Positions 58,042 to 64,000 of a stretch of DNA of 64,000 nt are shown here, in pieces (within the stretch, counting starts at the first letter, position 1; every line of letters begins with the position of its first letter). The DNA lies in the NCBI RefSeq assembly GCF_029952525.1, contig NZ_JASAOF010000021.1:1-64000 (forward strand). Reading direction: 5' to 3'. The position numbers and the translations under genes are program-made. The notes under the pieces were generated by a model. The model ran no database searches, was not told the DNA's origin, and saw nothing but the letters and a program-made list of their open reading frames with translations. Origin of the DNA: Saccharopolyspora ipomoeae. GTDB lineage: Bacteria > Actinomycetota > Actinomycetes > Mycobacteriales > Pseudonocardiaceae.

Positions 58042-59394
58042 GTGAGCGAGCACAACGGGATCTCCGGTAGTGATCAGGACGCGGGGTTGGCGCTGGCGCA
58101 GGACGAGGTCGTCTCCCTGGCCAGCGACCTGATCCGCATCGACAGCACGAACACGGGTGACGCCGACACCCTGGTTCCCGAGCGGGCCGCGGCCGAGTAC
58201 GTGGCCGAGAAGCTCGGTGAGGTCGGGTACGAGGTGACCTACGTCGAGGCCGGCGACCAGGTGGGGCGGGCGAACGTGGTGGCCCGGCTGCCCGGGGCCG
58301 ACTCGTCGCGAGGCGGGTTGCTGGTGCACGGGCACCTCGACGCCGTGCCCGCGGACCCGGCCGAGTGGTCCGTGCACCCCTTCTCCGGGGCCGTGCAGGA
58401 CGGCTACGTGTGGGGGCGCGGGGCCGTGGACATGAAGGACATGCTGGCGATGAGCCTGGCCATCGCCCGCCGCTACAAGCGCGACGGCATCGTGCCGCCG
58501 CGCGACATCGTCTTCGCGTTCGTCTCCGACGAGGAAGCCGGCGGCTTCCAGGGGGCGCAGTGGCTGGTGGACCACCGGCCGGAGCTGTTCGAGGGCTGCA
58601 CCGAGGCCATCAGTGAGGTCGGCGGCTACTCGCTGACCCTCAAGGACGGGGTGCGCGCCTACCTGGTGCAGACCGCCGAGAAGGGCATCCGCTGGCTGAA
58701 GCTGCGGGTGCGGGCGCGCGCGGGGCACGGGTCGATGGTGCACTCCGACAACGCCGTCACCCAGCTGTCCGAGGCCGTCGCCAAGCTCGGGCAGCACCGG
58801 TTCCCGCTGATCATGAGCGACAGCGTGCAGGAGTTCCTGGACGGGGTCAGCGAGATCACCGGCTGGGACTTCCCGGAGGACGACCTCGAAGGCTCGGTCG
58901 CCAAGCTCGGCAACATCTCCCGCATCATCGGGGCGACGCTGCGCGACACCGCCAACCCGACGATGCTCACCGCCGGGTACAAGCACAACGTCATCCCCTC
59001 GGTCGCCGAGGCCGCCGTGGACTGCCGCATCCTGCCCGCCCGCGAGGAGGCCTTCGACCGGGAGCTCGCCGAGCTGCTGGGCCCGGACGTCGAGCGCGAG
59101 TGGGTCGGGCTGCCGCCGGTGGAGACGAAGTTCGAGGGCCGCCTGGTCGAGCAGATGCAGGCCTCGCTGCTGGCCGAGGACCCGGGCGCCAAGGCGCTGC
59201 CCTACATGATGTCGGGCGGCACCGACGCCAAGTCCTTCGCGCGCCTGGGCATGAACTGCTACGGCTTCGCGCCGCTGCAGCTGCCCGCCGACCTGGACTT
59301 CTCCGCGCTGTTCCACGGCGTCGACGAGCGGGTTCCGGTCGACGCGCTGAAGTTCGGCGTGCGAGTGCTGGACCGGTTCATCCGCAACAGCTGA
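58042..59394 (+). CDS. M20/M25/M40 family metallopeptidase (ArgE/DapE-like)
   Basis: A 450-residue cytoplasmic dizinc hydrolase. Metal and catalytic segments are LLVHGHLDAVPAD, WGRGAVDMKDMLAMSLA, FVSDEEAGGFQG and the late MSGGTDAKSFARLGMNCYG. The dimerisation domain lies between about residues 200 and 330. It should hydrolyse an amide or peptide bond (dipeptidase, deacylase or succinyl-diaminopimelate-desuccinylase-like). Starts at GTG 58042. Third codon positions are almost all G or C, unlike the genes left of the tRNA, indicating host core DNA. Confidence 0.93.
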   Translation: MSEHNGISGSDQDAGLALAQDEVVSLASDLIRIDSTNTGDADTLVPERAAAEYVAEKLGEVGYEVTYVEAGDQVGRANVVARLPGADSSRGGLLVHGHLDAVPADPAEWSVHPFSGAVQDGYVWGRGAVDMKDMLAMSLAIARRYKRDGIVPPRDIVFAFVSDEEAGGFQGAQWLVDHRPELFEGCTEAISEVGGYSLTLKDGVRAYLVQTAEKGIRWLKLRVRARAGHGSMVHSDNAVTQLSEAVAKLGQHRFPLIMSDSVQEFLDGVSEITGWDFPEDDLEGSVAKLGNISRIIGATLRDTANPTMLTAGYKHNVIPSVAEAAVDCRILPAREEAFDRELAELLGPDVEREWVGLPPVETKFEGRLVEQMQASLLAEDPGAKALPYMMSGGTDAKSFARLGMNCYGFAPLQLPADLDFSALFHGVDERVPVDALKFGVRVLDRFIRNS

Positions 59395-59452
59395 CTGTCG
59401 GTGGCGTCTGGTTTGATCTCCCGTAGTTGATCATCGTTTCGGGAGGTGTCGC

Positions 59453-60412
59453 GTGGACCTGGCGCGCTTGGTGGAGAGCTACCTGGAGCACCTGCAGGCT
59501 CGGAAGCTGGCGGCCAACTCGCTGCGCGCCTACCGCCGCGACCTGGAGTCGGTGGCCGGTGAGCTCGCCGAGCTCACCGGCACGCCGTCCGACCGGCTGC
59601 CCGTCGACGACCTCGACGCCTCGGTGCTGCGGTCGGCGTTCGCGCGCTTCGCCGCCAAGCGCTCGGCGGCGACCGTGACGCGGGCCTGGTCGACGTGGAA
59701 CGGGTTGTTCGGGTTCGGCGTCATCGAGGGCGCGGTGGCGGGCAATCCGATGCAGGTGGTGCCCAAGCCGCGCAGCGCCCCGGCCGCGCCCAAGCCGCTG
59801 CAGGGGGAGGAGACCCCGGAGCGCCTGCTCAAGCAGGTGGCCTCCGGGGTCCGGAAGGCCCGCAACCCGTGGCCGGAGCGGGACCTGGCGATCCTGGCGA
59901 CGCTGCTGTGCACGGGTGTGCGCTCGGCGGAGCTGCTGGAGCTGACCGTGGCGTCGCTGGCCGGGCGCGGCGGCGACCGGCGGCTGCACGTGCAGGGCAA
60001 GGGTGGCAAGAGCCGGTCCATCCCGATCGAGGACAGCCTCGACGGGCTGATCCAGACCTACCTGCGCACCCGCAAGCAGCGCTTCGGCAACCGGCTCCCC
60101 GGGGCCGAGCCGCTGTTCGTCGACCACCGCGGCGAGAAGCTGCAGCGCGGCGGCCTGCAGTACCTGGTGCGCCGGTCGCTGCAGGCCGCGGGCGTGTCCG
60201 ATCGGGTGCAGCCCGGGGCGATGGTGCACGCGCTGCGCCACACCTTCGCGACCCGCTTGGCCGAGGACGGGGCGAGCGCCGCCGAGATCGCCAAGCTCCT
60301 CGGGCACTCCTCGATCAACTCCAGCCAGACCTACATCGACGTCACCGCCCGTGAGCAGCGGCTGTCGGTCAAGGCGAACCGGACTCACCGGGTCCTCGGC
60401 GAGCTCGGCTGA
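59453..60412 (+). CDS. Tyrosine recombinase, XerC/XerD type
   Basis: A 319-residue tyrosine recombinase with a SAM-like N-terminal domain (MDLARLVESYLEHLQARKLA). The catalytic set is complete: Arg in CTGVRSAELLEL, Lys in VQGKGGKSRSIPI, His-x-x-Arg in MVHALRHTFATRLA, His in LLGHSSINSS and the nucleophile Tyr in TYIDVT. Length fits Xer proteins. It starts at GTG 59453, right after the M20 gene. Its position in core-like sequence suggests a chromosomal Xer-type enzyme rather than the island integrase, although phage-type function cannot be excluded. Confidence 0.88.
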   Translation: MDLARLVESYLEHLQARKLAANSLRAYRRDLESVAGELAELTGTPSDRLPVDDLDASVLRSAFARFAAKRSAATVTRAWSTWNGLFGFGVIEGAVAGNPMQVVPKPRSAPAAPKPLQGEETPERLLKQVASGVRKARNPWPERDLAILATLLCTGVRSAELLELTVASLAGRGGDRRLHVQGKGGKSRSIPIEDSLDGLIQTYLRTRKQRFGNRLPGAEPLFVDHRGEKLQRGGLQYLVRRSLQAAGVSDRVQPGAMVHALRHTFATRLAEDGASAAEIAKLLGHSSINSSQTYIDVTAREQRLSVKANRTHRVLGELG

Positions 60413-60487
60413 GAGGAGTTCTGGTGCTTGCCCTGCTCGGCGGCGCGGGCTGAGTCCCGCACCTGGAGCAGCGGCTCCGGGAAAGGC

Positions 60488-61120
60488 CTAGCCCCAGGAG
60501 GTCGCTTCGGCGAGCCCGATTCGGGCGCCCCACGGGTCGGTGAGCAGCATCGTCTTGCCCAGCACCGGGTGGGTGCGGCGCTCGACCTCGCCGTCTCGCT
60601 CGGCGGCGTAGCGCTCGATCTCGTCGAGGTCGGCGACCGCGACGTAGCACAGCCAGCCCGTCTCGCCGGTGGCTTCGGTGCGCCCGGCGACCGTCCGGCC
60701 CGCGGAGGTGTAGGCGCCGTCCTGGACCTCCCAGCCCAGGGTGTCGGCCCAGAACGCGTCGGCGCGGGCGGTGTCGGTCGTGGTCAGCTCCGCCCAGCAG
60801 GGTTCGCCCGGGCGCGGTTCCGGGGCCAGCGGACCGTGCTGGGCGCGTCCCTTGGTGACCTGCGCGAGCGCGTCGTCCGGGCCGGTCAGCGAGCAGTCCA
60901 TCGGGGCCCCGGCGAACACCAGCCGGAACCCGGTGGCCTCGTCGGCGCGGGGCTTGCGGATGAACGCGCAGCGGCGGTTGCCGACCCAGCAGTCCAGGCC
61001 GGGACCGGCCGGGACCGGGGACCAGTCGAGCACGGCGCGGTAGAAGAAGGCAGCATCGATCGGGTCGGGACTGAGCAGGTCGACGCGGCGCAAGCCGCGG
61101 ACCGCGGGACGTGCGGACAC
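60488..61120 (-). CDS. VOC superfamily protein (two glyoxalase-like modules)
   Basis: A 210-residue protein made of two vicinal-oxygen-chelate half-modules: LRRVDLLSPDPIDAAFFYRA starts the first, and PCWAELTTTDTARADAFWAD starts the second, which continues YVAVADLDEIERYAAERDGE and TMLLTDPWGARIGL. Such proteins include glyoxalases, dioxygenases and antibiotic-binding proteins; the activity here is not clear. GTG 61120 has GAGGA seven bases upstream and is preferred over the ATG at 61168. Three direct repeats lie upstream (61181-61238). Confidence 0.85.
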   Translation of the reverse strand: MSARPAVRGLRRVDLLSPDPIDAAFFYRAVLDWSPVPAGPGLDCWVGNRRCAFIRKPRADEATGFRLVFAGAPMDCSLTGPDDALAQVTKGRAQHGPLAPEPRPGEPCWAELTTTDTARADAFWADTLGWEVQDGAYTSAGRTVAGRTEATGETGWLCYVAVADLDEIERYAAERDGEVERRTHPVLGKTMLLTDPWGARIGLAEATSWG

Positions 61121-61180
61121 CGTCGTTTCCTCGCCGCCGGGGTTCGTCTCATCTTGCCACCCGGTCATGTCGTCACAATG

Positions 61181-61238
61181 CTCCGTTTGCCGTTCCGGGC
61201 TCCGTTTGCCGTTCGGCAGTGGGCTCCGTTCGCCGTTG
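61181..61238. repeat. Three direct repeats CTCCGTTYGCCGTTS
   Basis: Fifteen-base copies at 61181-61195, 61200-61214 (identical) and 61224-61238 (two changes) lie 61-118 bases upstream of the VOC gene start. On the gene strand they read GAACGGCAAACGGAG. They could be an operator array or a local tandem duplication. Confidence 0.6.
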
Positions 61239-61261
61239 CGGCCGGGCGGGTCCTTCGGTGT

Positions 61262-61633
61262 TCAGCGGAGGCGTTCGAGCTCGGCGGCCACGTCGACGAC
61301 CTGGGCCGCGAGCTTGCGCACGTCCGCGTGGTCGGCATCGTCGTCGACCGCGGTGACCACGTCCTCGGCCGCGCAGCGCAGCTGGAACAGGCGGTCCTGC
61401 AGGTCCGCGAGCTCGACGGCCGAGAGCACCACCGAGTCCTCGGGGAGTCCGCCGCGCTGCACCGCCGTGCGCCGCTCGTAGGCGCGCTGCCTGCACGACT
61501 GGGCGCAGTACAGGCGCGGCCTGCCCTGCCGCCCTGAATCGGGCACGCGCCTGCCGCACCAGGCGCAGTGCCGCACCTGGCGAGCTCGTCGGGTCGGCTC
61601 GACGGGGTTGTCCACGCTGATCACGTTAGTCAA
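61262..61633 (-). CDS. Small protein with zinc-finger-like N-terminus, function unknown
   Basis: A 123-residue protein. The N-terminal half carries HCAWCGRRVPDSG and YCAQSCRQRAYERR, giving a C-x2-C...C-x3-C pattern that probably binds zinc. The C-terminal half (about residues 65-120) is a predicted helix rich in Asp, Ala and Val. Similar short proteins are common in actinobacteria without known function. It is divergent from the GDPD gene. Confidence 0.75.
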   Translation of the reverse strand: MTNVISVDNPVEPTRRARQVRHCAWCGRRVPDSGRQGRPRLYCAQSCRQRAYERRTAVQRGGLPEDSVVLSAVELADLQDRLFQLRCAAEDVVTAVDDDADHADVRKLAAQVVDVAAELERLR

Positions 61634-61722
61634 TCCCGGTGATCTTCACCGACCCGCCACGCCGAGGTCACGTCCACCGGCCGGTTACCCGGGAGTCACC
61701 TGGGTGGGGGACAGTGGTCCTC

Positions 61723-62490
61723 GTGACGCATCCCTTCCTGGACGGGCCGTTGCCGCGCGCGTTCGCCCACCGCGGCTGGCACCTCGGCGAACTCGCCGAC
61801 ATGGAGAACTCGCTCAGCGCCTTCCGCGCCGCCGCGGACGAGGGCTACCGGTACGTCGAGACCGATGTGCACGCCACGGCCGACGGTGTCGTGGTGCTGC
61901 ACCACGACGCGAACCTGCGGCGCACCACCGACCGGGCGGGTGAGATCGCGCGCCTGCCGTTCGCGGAGGTCGCCCGCGCCCGCATCTGCGGCCGGGAACC
62001 GGTGGCGAGCCTGGACGCGGCGCTGGAGGAGTTCCCGGACCTGCTGCTCAACATCGACGTCAAGGCCGACAGCGCCGCCGGACCGGTCCTGCGGACCCTG
62101 CGCAGGCACAACGCCTGGGACCGGGTGTGCCTGGCCTCCTTCGACGACCGGCGGCTGACCCTGCTGCGCAAGGTCGGCGGGGGACGCCTGCTGACCTCCA
62201 CCGGGCAGCGCGGTGTCGCGGCGCTGTGGGCGTGCTCGCGGGCCGGGTCGCTGTTCCGGCGGAAGCTGATCCGGGGAGCGGCCGTGCAGGTCCCCGTGCG
62301 GCACCAGGGGCTGGAGGTCGTCGACGAGCGGTTCGTGGCCCTGGCGCACCGGTGGGGCGTGGAGGTCCACGTGTGGACCGTCGACGACCCCGCGGAGATG
62401 CGGCGGCTGCTGGATCTCGGCGTGGACGGGCTGGTCACCGACCGGCCCGACCTGCTGAACGGGTTGCTGCGGGAACGCGTCGCGGGATAA
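61723..62490 (+). CDS. Glycerophosphodiester phosphodiesterase family protein
   Basis: A 255-residue GDPD-fold protein: AFAHRGWHLGE and MENSLSAFRAA, then GYRYVETDVHATADGVVVLH and HDANLRRTTDRAGEI give the catalytic His-Arg, Glu-Asn, Glu-x-Asp and His-Asp residues. It ends with WTVDDPAEMRRLLDLGVDGL and VTDRPDLL. It hydrolyses glycerophosphodiesters to glycerol-3-phosphate and an alcohol. No signal peptide. GTG 61723 gives the usual MTHPF-type start; GTG 61714 is closer to the GGGGGA site and is an alternative. Confidence 0.9.
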   Translation: MTHPFLDGPLPRAFAHRGWHLGELADMENSLSAFRAAADEGYRYVETDVHATADGVVVLHHDANLRRTTDRAGEIARLPFAEVARARICGREPVASLDAALEEFPDLLLNIDVKADSAAGPVLRTLRRHNAWDRVCLASFDDRRLTLLRKVGGGRLLTSTGQRGVAALWACSRAGSLFRRKLIRGAAVQVPVRHQGLEVVDERFVALAHRWGVEVHVWTVDDPAEMRRLLDLGVDGLVTDRPDLLNGLLRERVAG

Positions 62491-62586
62491 GCGGAAGAAT
62501 CGTGCGCGAGTGCGTCTCACGACCACTCCGGTAGCCAGTATGGTGCCTCCAATCGAGTGATCCACTCCGCCGGAGGACCGAACGGA

Positions 62587-63993
62587 ATGAGCGTGATGGA
62601 CAGCGAAGCGGGACCCGGGACCGCGCAGCGTCGGCGGGAACAACGCGGCTGGTGCTGGTACGACTGGGCGAACTCGGTGTTCCCCACGTCGGTGACCACC
62701 GTCTTCCTCTCGCTGTACCTGACCTCGGTGGCCACCGCCGCGGCCAAGGCCGACGTCGCGCGCAACGGCCTGAACGCCTGCGCCGGCGACAACTCGCTGG
62801 TCAACTGCGACATCTCGATGCTGGGGCTGACGTTCCCTGCCGGGTCGCTGTGGGGTTACCTGCTGTCGGTGGCCACGGTGGTGCAGGTCGTGGTGCTGCC
62901 GATCACCGGCGCCATCGCCGACCGCACCCAGAACAAGCGCATGATGCTGGCGATCTTCGCCTTCGGCGGCGCGTTCACCACCGGGCTGCTCGCGCTGGTC
63001 GCCGGGCAGAACTGGCAGCTGGGCGTGGTGCTGTTCATCATCGGCAACATCTGCTTCGGCGCCTCGATCGTCGTCTACTACTCGTTCCTGCCCGAGATCG
63101 CCGACGCCGACGAGCGCGACCGGGTCTCCACCCGCGGCTGGGCGATCGGCTACCTCGGCGGCGGCACGGCGCTGGCGCTGCACCTGGTCATCTACCTCGG
63201 GCACGACGCCGTGGGCCTGTCGGAGTCGGCGGCCGTCCGGCTGATCTTCTTCTCCTCCGGCGTCTGGTGGGCGGTGTTCACGCTGCTGCCGCTGACCGCG
63301 CTGCGCAGGCACCAGGCGCCCGAGGGCGGGGAGAGGGGAACCGCGGCGGTCACCGCGGGCTTCAAGCAGCTGCTGCACACGCTGCGCGAGGCCAAGCACT
63401 TCCCGCTGACCCTGGCGTTCCTGGGCGCCTACTGGATCTACACCGACGGCATCTCCACGGTCTCCCAGGTCTCGGCGCAGTACGGCAGCCTGGAGCTCAA
63501 GCTGCCGCAGGACTCGCTGATCGTGACGCTGCTGATCGTGCAGTTCATCGCCTTCGTCGGCGGTGTGCTGCACGGGGTGCTGGCCCGCCGGATCGGCGCG
63601 AAGAAGACCATCCTGGTCAGCCTGGCGTTCTGGTTGCTGGTGCTGGTGGCGGCCTACTTCGTGCAGGCCGGGCAGCAGATGCAGTTCTACGGGCTGGCCG
63701 TGGGGATCGGTCTCGTCCTCGGGGGCACCAACGCGCTGTCCCGTTCGTTGTTCAGCCAGATGATTCCGCCGGGCCGCGAGGCCGAGTACTTCTCGCTCTA
63801 CGAGGTGGGGGAGCGCTCGACGTCGTGGCTCGGGCCGCTGGTGTTCGCCGGGGTCGGTCAGGCGACCGGCTCGTTCCGGCTGGCCATCATCTCGCTGGTG
63901 ATCTTCTTCGCGGTCGGCCTGGTGCTGGTCGCGCTGGTGCCGGTCCGCCGGGCCATCGAGGCGGTGGGCAACCGGGCACCGGAGCTGCTCTGA
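62587..63993 (+). CDS. MFS transporter of the UMF1 (Atg22-like) family
   Basis: A 468-residue polytopic membrane protein. The start region GWCWYDWANSVFPTSVTTVF is the UMF1 family signature (YDWANSAF). Around 11-12 membrane segments are visible, for example VATVVQVVVLPITGAIAD, LAFWLLVLVAAYFVQ and IISLVIFFAVGLVLVALVPV. After the fourth segment it has YYSFLPEIADADERDRVS, also typical. Substrate unknown. GGAGG lies ten bases before ATG 62587. It lies directly downstream of the GDPD gene. Confidence 0.9.
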   Translation: MSVMDSEAGPGTAQRRREQRGWCWYDWANSVFPTSVTTVFLSLYLTSVATAAAKADVARNGLNACAGDNSLVNCDISMLGLTFPAGSLWGYLLSVATVVQVVVLPITGAIADRTQNKRMMLAIFAFGGAFTTGLLALVAGQNWQLGVVLFIIGNICFGASIVVYYSFLPEIADADERDRVSTRGWAIGYLGGGTALALHLVIYLGHDAVGLSESAAVRLIFFSSGVWWAVFTLLPLTALRRHQAPEGGERGTAAVTAGFKQLLHTLREAKHFPLTLAFLGAYWIYTDGISTVSQVSAQYGSLELKLPQDSLIVTLLIVQFIAFVGGVLHGVLARRIGAKKTILVSLAFWLLVLVAAYFVQAGQQMQFYGLAVGIGLVLGGTNALSRSLFSQMIPPGREAEYFSLYEVGERSTSWLGPLVFAGVGQATGSFRLAIISLVIFFAVGLVLVALVPVRRAIEAVGNRAPELL

Positions 63994-64000
63994 GTCATGT

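Noticed and set aside
61696-63573. 625-codon minus-strand frame over the GDPD and MFS genes
   Set aside because: Antisense shadow of two well-supported genes; very Gln/Arg/Asp-rich with no domain.
1-64000. CRISPR arrays, rRNA genes or complete insertion sequences
   Set aside because: No regularly spaced repeats, no rRNA-like sequence and no transposase motif were seen; the serine and tyrosine recombinases are the only mobility-type genes.

Overview
The window is high-GC actinobacterial DNA. Its most likely home is the Pseudonocardiaceae, for example a Saccharopolyspora-like organism. The grounds are gene style rather than any database match: a fused 7Fe-ferredoxin/FprB reductase beside a P450, an NDMA-type alcohol dehydrogenase, an MmyB-type XRE regulator, FCD-type GntR regulators, and hairpin terminators mostly without U-tracts.

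Layout. The left edge holds the N-terminal part of methylmalonyl-CoA mutase small subunit (minus strand, running off the window). From about 0.8 to 55 kb lies a large catabolic and regulatory region. (1) 0.8-15.8 kb: a P450 and its fused electron-transfer partner, then a plus-strand run of zinc-ribbon protein, HyuA, HyuB, duplicated EthD-like protein, aldehyde dehydrogenase, acyl-CoA synthetase and SDR, closed by a 19-bp hairpin. Two paralogous AraC regulators flank it. (2) 16-25.7 kb, minus strand: a second HyuA-HyuB-zinc-ribbon module, an SDR, an orphan CoxL-like molybdenum hydroxylase subunit and a GAF-LuxR regulator. (3) 26-33.9 kb: aldehyde dehydrogenase, alpha/beta hydrolase, NDMA-type alcohol dehydrogenase, secreted beta-propeller/PKD protein, dienelactone-hydrolase-like enzyme and XRE regulator. 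(4) 34-49.3 kb: three GntR-FCD paralogues, LtrA membrane protein, enoyl-CoA hydratase, a Fis-type activator with a degenerate AAA+ domain, a PAS-GGDEF diguanylate cyclase, a frameshifted PEBP gene, a second DLH-like hydrolase, SDR, aldehyde dehydrogenase and a PucR regulator. (5) 49.6-55.4 kb: a tight operon of CoA ligase, DUF3556 membrane protein, CrtI-like flavoprotein and SDR. A decayed folD fragment and a serine recombinase then abut a tRNA-Leu(GAG) gene at 57.8 kb. Beyond the tRNA (58-64 kb) the genes are housekeeping in style, with almost exclusively G/C third positions: M20 peptidase, Xer-type recombinase, VOC protein, GDPD and an MFS (UMF1) transporter.

How the parts may work together (inference). 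The region looks built to oxidise an organic substrate (P450, molybdenum hydroxylase, alcohol and aldehyde dehydrogenases), carboxylate a ketone with two acetone/acetophenone-carboxylase-like enzymes, activate the acid with CoA (two ligases) and break it down by beta-oxidation-like steps (SDRs, enoyl-CoA hydratase). Methylmalonyl-CoA mutase could be a sink for propionyl units. The substrate cannot be read from the sequence.

The most unusual signals are the two compact three-gene carboxylase modules with a tiny zinc-ribbon partner, and a recurring AT-rich element (consensus near GRGAACATAATATAT, with dyad variants) in front of many genes between 15.8 and 47.7 kb, which suggests one shared regulon for the GntR-FCD regulators encoded there.
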